From NCBI GenBank assembly GCA_025454075.1, contig JALOPD010000259.1:1-5213 (forward strand): a stretch of 5,213 bases of DNA, in the 5' to 3' direction. Positions within the stretch are counted from its first letter, which is position 1; each line of letters begins with the position of its first letter. Shown here in pieces: positions 1-5,032 of this stretch. The DNA comes from Desulfobacterales bacterium. GTDB lineage: Bacteria > Desulfobacterota > Desulfobacteria > Desulfobacterales > UBA2174_A. A program made the position numbers and the translations under genes. Under the pieces are notes generated by a model. That model had not been told where the DNA came from, did not search any database, and saw nothing but the letters and a program-made list of their open reading frames with translations.

Positions 1-1
1 G

Positions 2-244
2 AACGCTTTTCTGTGGATCGTCATCGCCCGCGCGGTGCTCTCGTGGGTGAACCCCGATCCATACAACCCCATCGTCCGGTTCATTCACAACACGACGGAG
101 CCGGTGCTTTACCGGATCCGCCGGCGGCTGCCCGTGGTCTTCGGCGGGGTCGACCTAGCGCCGGTCGTCGTCATCATGGCGATCATGTTTCTGGAGCATT
201 TCGCCGTGGCGAGCCTTTATGAAATCGCCGCCGGCATGCGTTAG
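2..244 (+). CDS. yggT: YggT family integral membrane protein (5' end missing)
   Basis: This is the last 80 codons of a small membrane protein, read in frame from position 2 to a TAG stop at 242-244; the start lies upstream of the window. What is seen: the end of a first hydrophobic segment (FLWIVIARAVLSWV), then the YggT hallmark SWVNPDPYNPIVRF, a TEPVLYRIRRRLP stretch, and a second hydrophobic segment (LAPVVVIMAIMFLEHFAVASLY). YggT proteins are usually only slightly longer than this, so probably 10-20 residues are missing. The family is found in the inner membrane of bacteria and in plastids; it is linked to osmotic tolerance, thylakoid organisation and division, but its biochemical role is not settled. 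It lies 23 bp upstream of a DivIVA-domain gene, an arrangement known from many bacteria and consistent with a role near division or envelope sites. The GTG at 35 is an internal valine, not a start. Confidence 0.9.
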   Translation, partial: NAFLWIVIARAVLSWVNPDPYNPIVRFIHNTTEPVLYRIRRRLPVVFGGVDLAPVVVIMAIMFLEHFAVASLYEIAAGMR

Positions 245-252
245 CCGGCCGC

Positions 253-260
253 AGAGGAGA
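253..260 (+). promoter_or_regulatory. Ribosome binding site of the DivIVA-domain gene
   Basis: AGAGGAGA lies 7 nt before the ATG at 268. It is a strong Shine-Dalgarno match and fixes that start codon. Confidence 0.75.
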
Positions 261-267
261 GTCCATC

Positions 268-771
268 ATGGCGCTCACCCCCCTTGATATCCAGCAGCAA
301 CGCTTCCGGACCGGTTTCCGCGGGTACGACCCCAAAGAGGTCGAAGCGTTTCTCGAGCAGGCGGCCAACGCCTGCGAAGATCTTCAGCGCGAAAACCTTC
401 GCCTGACAGACGAGCTGAAAAAGATGCAGGGCGAGAAAGGGGAGTACCAGCGGCGCGAGGGGACCTTCAAGCGCGCCCTGCTGCACTCCCAGAAGGTCCT
501 GGATCAAATGCAGGAAAACGCCCGCCGGCAGGCGGACGTCATCGTGGCCGAGGCGCAGGCCAAGGCCGACAAGCTGCTGCAGCATGCGCAGAACCGGATG
601 GCCCAGCTCCAGGAAGCCATCGCCGACCTGAAGCGGCAGCGGGTGCAGGTCGAAGCGGAGATCACGTTCGTGATCGAGTCTCACCGCCGGTTGCTGGAGG
701 CGGGGCGTGAAGCCACCCGGGAGCCCGACCAGCAGGACGAAAAACTCAGGATATTGAAATCATCCAAATAA
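268..771 (+). CDS. DivIVA domain-containing coiled-coil protein
   Basis: A 167-residue protein with a DivIVA N-terminal domain (about residues 1-45). Its start, MALTPLDIQQ, then FRTGFRGYDPKEVEAFL, aligns without gaps to the opening of Bacillus subtilis DivIVA as I recall it. F17 and R18 fall exactly on the Phe/Arg pair that inserts into and binds the membrane there. Residues about 30-60 and 65-145 are rich in Glu, Lys, Arg, Gln and Leu with no proline, as expected for a long parallel coiled coil. The C-terminal 20 residues are charged and probably disordered. There is no signal peptide or transmembrane segment, so it is cytoplasmic and peripheral to the membrane. Family role: self-assembling scaffold that gathers at negatively curved membrane (poles, septa) and recruits partners. 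It sits between yggT and pilT. The polar link to the pilus ATPases downstream is inference. Confidence 0.9.
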   Translation: MALTPLDIQQQRFRTGFRGYDPKEVEAFLEQAANACEDLQRENLRLTDELKKMQGEKGEYQRREGTFKRALLHSQKVLDQMQENARRQADVIVAEAQAKADKLLQHAQNRMAQLQEAIADLKRQRVQVEAEITFVIESHRRLLEAGREATREPDQQDEKLRILKSSK

Positions 772-776
772 GCCGG

Positions 777-794
777 CGGCGGGCGACCCCGCCG
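777..794 (+). repeat. GC-only hairpin between the DivIVA-domain gene and pilT
   Basis: CGGCGGG (777-783) pairs with CCCGCCG (788-794) around a CGAC loop, giving a 7-bp stem six bases after the upstream stop codon. No T-run follows, so it is not a standard intrinsic terminator. It may only reflect the high GC of the gap, or may mark mRNA processing or stability. Confidence 0.35.
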
Positions 795-832
795 GGTCGG
801 CGGCCGGCCGCAGCCGGGACTGAGGGAATTCC

Positions 833-1915
833 ATGGCGAAAATCGACGCGTTTTTCAAGCTGATGCACGAGCAGGGCGCATCGGACCTGCACCTGGTGGC
901 CGGGCAGCCCCCGGCGCTGCGCATCCGGGGCGAAGTCGAGCGGGTCAAGTACAAGGTGCTGACGAGCGACGACCTGCGGGCCATGCTCTACGAGATCACC
1001 GCGGAGCACAAGATCAAGGTCTTCGAGGAGACGGGCGACGTGGATTTCGGCTACGAGATCCCGGGCCTCGCCCGCTACCGCGCGAACTATTTCATGCAGA
1101 AAAACGGGGTGGGCGCGGTGTTCCGGGAAATCCCCAACGCGATCATGACCGCCGAGCAGCTCGGCCTGCCGCCGGTGGTGTCCAAGCTGGCCATGCTGCC
1201 CCGCGGGCTGATTCTGGTGACCGGTCCCACCGGCAGCGGCAAATCGACCACCCTCGCCTCCGTGATCGACGTGGCCAACCGCAACCGCAAGGACCACATC
1301 ATCACCGTCGAGGACCCCATCGAGTTCGTCCACCAGAGCCAGGGCTGCATCATCAATCAGCGCGAGGTCGGCCTGCACACCAAGAGCTTCTCGGCCGCCT
1401 TGAGAGGCGCGCTGCGCGAGGACCCGGACATCATCCTGGTCGGCGAAATGCGCGATCTCGAAACGATCTCGCTCGCGGTCGAGGCGGCCACCACCGGCCA
1501 CCTCGTCTTTTCGACCCTGCACACCTCCAGCGCCTCCAAGACCGTCGACCGGGTGATCGAGGTCTTTCCGGCCCAGGAGCAGGGCCTGATCCGCTCGACC
1601 CTGGCCGACGGCTTGCGCGCGGTCATCTCCCAGGTGCTTTTCAAGCGCATCGACAAAATCGGGCGGACGGTGGCGCTTGAAATCATGATCGCCACCCCCG
1701 GCGTGCGCAACCTGATCCGGGAAGGCAAGAGCCATCAGATCCCCTCCATGATCCAAACGGGGAAAAAATACGGCATGACGCTGCTGGACGACTCGATCAT
1801 GGAGCTGTTCAAACGTGGGGTCATCAGCGCCGAGGACGCCTATGCCAAGTCGAACGACAAGGCGCGCTTCCGTCCACTGCTGAGGGGCAACCCCGTCGAT
1901 TTCACGGAGGCATGA
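833..1915 (+). CDS. pilT: Type IV pilus retraction ATPase PilT
   Basis: A 360-residue hexameric AAA+-like secretion ATPase that powers disassembly of type IV pili at the inner-membrane base, giving twitching motility. An N-terminal PAS-like domain (about 1-100; GASDLHLVAGQPPALRIRG at 15-33) precedes the RecA-like ATPase domain. Motifs seen: Walker A GPTGSGKST (131-139), Asp box ITVEDPIE (157-164) with the presumed catalytic Glu160, Walker B region EDPDIILVGEMRD (196-208) with Glu205, and His box TGHLVFSTLHT (221-231) with His223 and His230. The retraction-specific AIRNLIRE motif is present as GVRNLIRE (290-297). Length is typical (about 345-370). The ATG at 833 is preceded by GAGG (822-825) at 7 nt, and the N-terminus matches the family. 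It lacks the cysteine metal site and extra N-domain of the extension ATPase PilB. The last residues (RGNPVDFTEA) lie beyond the conserved part, and the stop codon falls inside a 28-nt palindrome. Confidence 0.96.
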   Translation: MAKIDAFFKLMHEQGASDLHLVAGQPPALRIRGEVERVKYKVLTSDDLRAMLYEITAEHKIKVFEETGDVDFGYEIPGLARYRANYFMQKNGVGAVFREIPNAIMTAEQLGLPPVVSKLAMLPRGLILVTGPTGSGKSTTLASVIDVANRNRKDHIITVEDPIEFVHQSQGCIINQREVGLHTKSFSAALRGALREDPDIILVGEMRDLETISLAVEAATTGHLVFSTLHTSSASKTVDRVIEVFPAQEQGLIRSTLADGLRAVISQVLFKRIDKIGRTVALEIMIATPGVRNLIREGKSHQIPSMIQTGKKYGMTLLDDSIMELFKRGVISAEDAYAKSNDKARFRPLLRGNPVDFTEA

Positions 1916-1939
1916 TGCCGCATGGCCATGCGGCATCAT
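1912..1939 (+). repeat. Perfect 28-nt palindrome covering the pilT stop codon
   Basis: ATGATGCCGCATGG (1912-1925) is followed directly by its exact reverse complement (1926-1939). In RNA this gives about 12 bp of stem closed by a GGCC loop. It contains the pilT TGA (1913-1915). The bases after it are ATGAAAAGG, not a U-run, so it does not look like a classic terminator. It could protect the pilT 3' end, serve as a processing site, cause partial termination, or bind a dimeric protein as DNA. The function is not shown by sequence alone. Confidence 0.8.
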
Positions 1940-1948
1940 ATGAAAAGG

Positions 1949-1977
1949 TCAATGGCTCCGCTGAGGGGATCCATTGA
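1949..1977 (+). repeat. Inverted repeat upstream of the second ATPase gene
   Basis: TCAATGG (1949-1955) pairs with CCATTGA (1971-1977). Inside, CTCC (1956-1959) can pair with GGGG (1965-1968). The structure would bury the purine-rich GAGGGGAT (1963-1970), which is the best ribosome binding site for a 15-codon ORF starting at 1977. It begins 10 nt after the 28-nt palindrome. It may be a translational control hairpin, but a 7-bp repeat can also occur by chance. Confidence 0.4.
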
Positions 1978-2024
1978 TGAAAAACGGCAACACGCCTACG
2001 CAGGACGAAAAGAGGGATAAGTGA
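1977..2024 (+). CDS. Possible 15-codon leader ORF coupled to the second ATPase
   Basis: ATG at 1977 opens 15 codons (MKNGNTPTQDEKRDK) ending at TGA 2022-2024. That stop shares bases with the GTG start of the downstream ATPase gene (GTGA, 2021-2024), the typical geometry of translational coupling. GAGGGGAT (1963-1970) lies 6-8 nt before the ATG as a good Shine-Dalgarno. The peptide is hydrophilic and resembles nothing I recognise. So short an ORF has little statistical weight; the support is the ribosome binding site and the exact stop/start overlap. The peptide itself probably has no function, and the ORF could simply be chance. Confidence 0.25.
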   Translation: MKNGNTPTQDEKRDK

Positions 2025-3187
2025 AAAAGCAGGAGATCGACCACATCCTGGTCAAGATGCTCGACTCGCACCGCGAGGTGTCGGACCTGAACTTCACGGT
2101 CGGCAAACCCATGCAGGTGGAGAGCGCCGGCGAACTCGTGCCGGTGGAAATCCGCAACAGCGCCAAGCCCCTCACCGCCTTCCAGACCGAGGTGGTCGCG
2201 CTGAACATGATCAACCAGGACCGCCGGCTCACCGAAGCCTTTCTCAAAACCGGCTCCTGCGACCTGTCCTACGCGCTGCCCGGCAAAGCCCGCTTCCGGG
2301 TCAACATCTTCTCCCAGAGCGGCAACGTCTCCATCGTCTGCCGCAAGCTCGAATCCAAGATCCCCACCATCGAGGAGCGCGCGCTGCCCAAGGCGATGTA
2401 CCAGGTGGCCAAGGAAAAAAACGGAATCGTCTTCGTCACCGGCGCCACGGGATCCGGCAAGACCACCACGCTGGCCGCCATCCTGGACGACATCAACGAG
2501 CGCCGTTCGGTGCACATCGTCACCCTCGAGGACCCGGTCGAGTACCAGCACCCCCACAAGAAGGCCACCTTCAACCAGCGGGAGCTCGGCATGGACTTCG
2601 ACCACTATGCCGGCGGCCTGCGCGCCGCCCTGCGCCAGGCCCCCAAGGTCATCCTGGTGGGTGAAATGCGCGACCGCGAGACGGTCGAAATCGGCCTGAG
2701 CGCATCGGAAACCGGCCACCTGGTGCTGACCACCCTGCACACCACCGATGCGGGGTCCACCATCAACCGCATCCTCGGCATGTTCCCCAACGAGGACGAG
2801 CGGCAGATCCGCATCCGCCTGGCGGATTCCCTGCGCTGGATCGTCTGCCAGCGGCTGCTGCCGAAGGTGGGCGGGGGGCGGGTCGCCACCTTCGAGATCC
2901 TGGGCACCAGCCTGCGGGTCAAAGACGCCATTCTCAACGGCGAGGCCGAGGGCAAGACGTTCTACGACATCATGGAGACCGGCAATGCCTTCGGAATGGT
3001 GACCTTCGACCAGCACCTGGTCTCGCTCTTCGAGCAGGGGATGATCACCCAGGAGACTGCCATGGCCTACGCCTCCCATCGCGGCGCGGTGGGCCGGGGC
3101 ATCGACATGATCAAGAGCGCGCGCGGCGAGGCCACCACCGACATCGGCAAGCTGGAGATCGACAAGGCCTACACCAAAATGATCTGA
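2021..3187 (+). CDS. Second PilT/PilU-type pilus ATPase, divergent paralogue
   Basis: A 388-residue PilT-family ATPase, about 105 bp after pilT. Seen: N-terminal domain with SDLNFTVGKP (21-30), Walker A GATGSGKTT (141-149), Asp box VTLEDPVE (167-174) with Glu170, Walker B region APKVILVGEMRD (207-218) with Glu215, and His box TGHLVLTTLHT (231-241). Catalytic residues look intact, so it should hydrolyse ATP. Differences from the neighbour: RQAPK replaces REDPD just before Walker B, an RQAP form reminiscent of PilU. The retraction motif GVRNLIRE is replaced by SLRVKDAILNGE (297-308), and the C-terminus is longer (about 340-388). PilU-type proteins support retraction and generally act with PilT. 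The GTG start has AGAGGGA (2011-2017) just upstream and gives the expected N-terminus. It is a PilU-like accessory or alternative retraction ATPase; I leave the symbol blank because orthology to pilU cannot be settled by eye. Confidence 0.92.
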   Translation: MKKQEIDHILVKMLDSHREVSDLNFTVGKPMQVESAGELVPVEIRNSAKPLTAFQTEVVALNMINQDRRLTEAFLKTGSCDLSYALPGKARFRVNIFSQSGNVSIVCRKLESKIPTIEERALPKAMYQVAKEKNGIVFVTGATGSGKTTTLAAILDDINERRSVHIVTLEDPVEYQHPHKKATFNQRELGMDFDHYAGGLRAALRQAPKVILVGEMRDRETVEIGLSASETGHLVLTTLHTTDAGSTINRILGMFPNEDERQIRIRLADSLRWIVCQRLLPKVGGGRVATFEILGTSLRVKDAILNGEAEGKTFYDIMETGNAFGMVTFDQHLVSLFEQGMITQETAMAYASHRGAVGRGIDMIKSARGEATTDIGKLEIDKAYTKMI

Positions 3188-3202
3188 ACCCGCGGCGCGA
3201 GG

Positions 3203-3220
3203 GCGGAAGCCGCCTTCCGC
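3203..3220 (+). repeat. Hairpin between the second ATPase gene and the zinc-ribbon gene
   Basis: GCGGAAG (3203-3209) pairs with CTTCCGC (3214-3220) around a CCGC loop. A copy of the self-complementary CCGCGG lies on each side (3190-3195 and 3217-3222), allowing alternative folds. No T-run follows, so it is not a convincing terminator. It lies 20 bases before the downstream start codon and might affect its translation. Confidence 0.4.
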
Positions 3221-3240
3221 GGCAGAAAACGGACATGCGC

Positions 3241-3885
3241 ATGAACATCATCTGCACCAGCTGCAAGAGCCAGTTCAAAATCGCCGACGACAAGATCCCG
3301 GCCGGGCGATCCGCATCTTTCCCATGCCCGAAATGCCGCACCCGCATCACCGTCGGCGCCGAACCCGCCGCACCCGCGGGCAAGGTGTCCCTCAACGAGG
3401 TCGACACGAGCGGCTACAACCCGGCCGACCGGCCCTTCGATTTCGTCGAGGAGGAAGGCAAAACCGCCTTGGTGTGCGAGCAGCATCCGCTGCTCAAGAA
3501 GCCGATCATCGAAAGCCTGGAACTGATGGAGTACCAGATCACGGTGGCGGAAAACGCGCGGGATGCCCTCAAGCGCATGCGCTATCACGTCTATGACATC
3601 GTGGTGGTGGACGAGGATTTCGACACCGACACCCCGGAGGCGAACGGCGTCCTGATCTACCTCGAACGCCTGGGCATGTCCGTCCGCCGCAACATTTTCG
3701 TCGCCCTGGTCTCGAGCCGGCACCGCACCATGGACAACATGACGGCTTTCCTGAAGAGCGTTAACCTGATCGTCAACTCCAAGAACATCGAGGACTTCCC
3801 CAAGATCCTGAGCCGCGGCCTCACCGACCACCTCACCTTCTACCGGGTGTTCCGTGAAAAGCTCAAGGAGACCGGACGAGCCTGA
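3241..3885 (+). CDS. MJ0042-type zinc ribbon fused to a degenerate receiver-like domain
   Basis: A 214-residue cytoplasmic protein. The N-terminus is a zinc ribbon of the MJ0042 CXXC type: C5-x2-C8 (IICTSCKSQFKIADDKIP) and C29-x2-C32 (PCPKCRTRI). A Pro/Ala-rich linker (about 37-72) leads to a CheY-like fold (about 73-205). In it, strand 1 reads ALVCEQHP, so the usual acidic pair is replaced (Cys79/Glu80/Gln81). Strand 3 IVVVDEDF keeps an Asp at the phosphoacceptor place (Asp124), strand 4 ends ALVSS (Ser158/159), and Lys181 (NSKN) is a candidate for the conserved lysine. Loss of the metal-binding acidic pair suggests a pseudo-receiver used for protein contacts rather than ordinary phosphotransfer. 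ATG 3241 is chosen because GGA (3231-3233) lies 7 nt upstream; an in-frame ATG at 3235 would add two residues. It follows the pilus ATPases by about 50 bp, so an adaptor role in pilus control is plausible but inferred. Confidence 0.85.
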   Translation: MNIICTSCKSQFKIADDKIPAGRSASFPCPKCRTRITVGAEPAAPAGKVSLNEVDTSGYNPADRPFDFVEEEGKTALVCEQHPLLKKPIIESLELMEYQITVAENARDALKRMRYHVYDIVVVDEDFDTDTPEANGVLIYLERLGMSVRRNIFVALVSSRHRTMDNMTAFLKSVNLIVNSKNIEDFPKILSRGLTDHLTFYRVFREKLKETGRA

Positions 3886-3894
3886 GTCAAAGAA

Positions 3895-3940
3895 AGTGCC
3901 TAAAGTGCGCTATAGTGCCTAAAGTGCCTATAGTGTTTGA
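3895..3940 (+). repeat. Five tandem 9-10 nt AGTGCCTAA-like units
   Basis: Units start at 3895 (AGTGCCTAA), 3904 (AGTGCGCTAT), 3914 (AGTGCCTAA), 3923 (AGTGCCTAT) and 3932 (AGTGTTTGA). The first two and the next two also form a 19/18-nt higher-order repeat. The array starts 9 bases after the zinc-ribbon gene's stop and its composition differs from the GC-rich genes around it. Units spaced by about one helical turn would suit a protein-binding array (an operator). TATAGT occurs twice (3911-3916, 3929-3934), but I see no matching -35 element. A slippage-prone simple repeat is the alternative. Confidence 0.7.
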
Positions 3941-3997
3941 AATGAAAAGCAAGGCGGACCATTCAGCAGGGCCGCACCCCGCACGATTCATACCTGC

Positions 3998-4016
3998 GCG
4001 TCGGGTCTCCCGATGC
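3998..4016 (+). terminator. Weak hairpin in the spacer, possible end of the upstream transcript
   Basis: GCGTCGGG (3998-4005) pairs with CCCGATGC (4009-4016) with one G-U pair around a TCT loop. It is GC-rich, but no T-run follows (AACCGCTT), so termination is uncertain. It covers the ATG at 4013, which argues against that codon being the start of the hydrolase gene. Confidence 0.3.
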
Positions 4017-4022
4017 AACCGC

Positions 4023-4052
4023 TTGATAAGTGGTTCCCCCATCTGGTACTAT
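4023..4052 (+). promoter_or_regulatory. Candidate sigma70-type promoter for the MBL hydrolase gene
   Basis: TTGATA (4023-4028) matches five of six -35 bases. After 18 nt comes TACTAT (4047-4052), four of six for -10, preceded by TGG, which makes it an extended -10. A second TACTAT follows at 4055-4060. Initiation would fall near 4058-4068, leaving a leader of about 35-45 nt before the TTG start at 4103 and excluding the ATG at 4013 from the transcript. Promoter calls by eye are uncertain, but this is the AT-richest stretch of the spacer. Confidence 0.5.
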
Positions 4053-4089
4053 TTTACTATCCGGATACGGCATTCGTTGACTTTGAGAT

Positions 4090-4094
4090 GGAGG
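4090..4094 (+). promoter_or_regulatory. Ribosome binding site that decides a TTG start
   Basis: GGAGG lies 8 nt before TTG 4103. The alternative in-frame ATG codons at 4013 and 4088 have no comparable site, and the one at 4088 would place this sequence inside the coding region. Confidence 0.6.
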
Positions 4095-4102
4095 ACATTC
4101 AT

Positions 4103-5032
4103 TTGGAACCCATAGTAAACGCCGTCGAAGACGGCGTTTACCAGATCACCCTCACCCCGCCGATCGAGGGGTTTGCGGACTTTATCAGCGTCTGGCTGGT
4201 CAAGGGCCCGCCGACGTTTCTGGTCGATGTCGGCCCCGCATCCACCGCGGGCCAGCTCGTCCAGGCCCTTGAGACGCTCGGCCTCTCCGGGCTGGACTAC
4301 ATTCTGCTCACCCACATCCATCTCGACCATGCCGGTGCCGTGGGCCGGATCGCCCGCCGCTTCCGGAGCGCCAAAATCGTCTGCCACGCGAAAGCCGTCC
4401 CCCATCTGGTTGACCCGGCCAAGCTCTGGGAGGGCACGCGCAAGGTGCTGGGGCCGGTGGCCGATGGCTACGGCCCGCCCGAGCCGCTGCCGGCCGAGCG
4501 GTTTGTCGCCGCCCAGGATTTTGCGGCCGACGGCATCGAGGCCGTGATCACGCCGGGGCACGCCGCGCATCATGTCAGCTATTTTTCGCCCGCCGCGCTC
4601 TTTGCCGGGGAAGCCTGCGGCGTGCACTATGCGCTGCCCGGGGGCCGAGACTACATGCGGCCGGCCACCCCGCCCATGTTTTTCATGAACACCGCCCTGG
4701 ACAGCATCGATGCGCTCATCGCGCGCGCGCCGGGTCGAATGGTGGTGGGCCATTTCGGGATGAAGCCCGACGGCGTCGGCCTGCTGCGCCGGCACCGCGG
4801 GCAGCTGCTGTTCTGGGAGCAGTGGATGTCCGCCCGCCTCGGGCAGTGCGCGGCGGATGAGGCGGTGCCGTTCTGCGTGGAAGGGCTTCTCGCGGAGGAC
4901 CCGCTGCTGAGCGCGTTCGGTCTTTTCCCTCGGCCGGTGCAGGAGCGGGAACGGTATTTCCTGAAAAACAGCGTCAGCGGGTTTTTAGGCTGGCTGACCG
5001 CTCCAAAAAAACGGAGCGGTCAGCCAGCCTAA
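4103..5032 (+). CDS. Metallo-beta-lactamase-fold hydrolase
   Basis: A 309-residue MBL-superfamily protein from the preferred TTG start (339 residues if read from ATG 4013). Seen: N-terminal strands VEDGVYQITL, then LVDVG (40-44), the metal motif HIHLDH (71-76) followed by AGAVG, and TPGHAAHH (150-157) with His153 as the third ligand of site 1. Then FAGEACG (167-173), RPATPP (186-191), and VVGHFG (214-219) with His217. The layout is that of the glyoxalase II-like branch, but the bridging ligand normally Asp in a GD motif is Glu170 here. The helical C-terminal part (about 230-300) ends in NSVSGFLGWL. No signal peptide is seen, so it is probably a cytoplasmic di-metal hydrolase; the substrate (thioester, lactone, phosphoester or other) cannot be told. 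It has its own promoter candidate and converges on folP. The last residues (about 293-309) and the stop are encoded inside a large inverted repeat. Confidence 0.9.
   Translation: MEPIVNAVEDGVYQITLTPPIEGFADFISVWLVKGPPTFLVDVGPASTAGQLVQALETLGLSGLDYILLTHIHLDHAGAVGRIARRFRSAKIVCHAKAVPHLVDPAKLWEGTRKVLGPVADGYGPPEPLPAERFVAAQDFAADGIEAVITPGHAAHHVSYFSPAALFAGEACGVHYALPGGRDYMRPATPPMFFMNTALDSIDALIARAPGRMVVGHFGMKPDGVGLLRRHRGQLLFWEQWMSARLGQCAADEAVPFCVEGLLAEDPLLSAFGLFPRPVQERERYFLKNSVSGFLGWLTAPKKRSGQPA
4115..4141 (+). repeat. Perfect 12-bp hairpin just inside the hydrolase coding region
   Basis: GTAAACGCCGTC (4115-4126) and its exact reverse complement (4130-4141) flank a GAA loop. The stem begins 9 nt after the TTG start codon, within the stretch a starting ribosome covers, so it could restrain initiation or act as a DNA operator. 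It also encodes VNAVEDGVY, which fits the family's N-terminal strand, so coding constraint must be compatible with it. Confidence 0.75.

Noticed and set aside
777..794. Intrinsic terminator between the DivIVA-domain gene and pilT
   Set aside because: No T-tract after the stem; listed only as a hairpin.
746..1939. 397-codon open frame on the - strand opposite pilT
   Set aside because: It is antisense to a gene with complete, ordered ATPase motifs. Its translation is His/Asp/Gly/Arg-rich low-complexity sequence typical of the complement of GC-rich codons, with no recognisable domain.
1949..3079. 376-codon open frame on the - strand opposite the second ATPase
   Set aside because: Same kind of antisense shadow; biased composition and no domain.
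3169..3831. 220-codon open frame on the - strand opposite the zinc-ribbon gene
   Set aside because: Antisense to a protein with clear CxxC pairs and a receiver-like pattern; no domain of its own.
3895..3940. CRISPR-like array
   Set aside because: Units are 9-10 nt and directly adjacent, with no spacers and no cas genes in the window.
4077..4082. TTGACT as a -35 element close to the hydrolase start
   Set aside because: No -10-like hexamer lies 16-19 nt downstream; the ATAGTA at 4112 is about 29 nt away and inside the coding region.
4013..4102. N-terminal extension of the hydrolase from ATG 4013
   Set aside because: No ribosome binding site, the ATG is inside a hairpin, the stretch overlaps the best promoter candidate, and its residues do not resemble the MBL N-terminus, which begins around VEDGVY.
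3915..4115. 66-codon + strand open frame in the spacer before the hydrolase gene
   Set aside because: It starts with a GTG inside the tandem repeat, has no ribosome binding site, runs through the candidate promoter and overlaps the hydrolase start in another frame.
4049..4795. 248-codon open frame on the - strand opposite the hydrolase gene
   Set aside because: Antisense to a gene with the HxHxDH motif and other metal ligands in order; no recognisable family.
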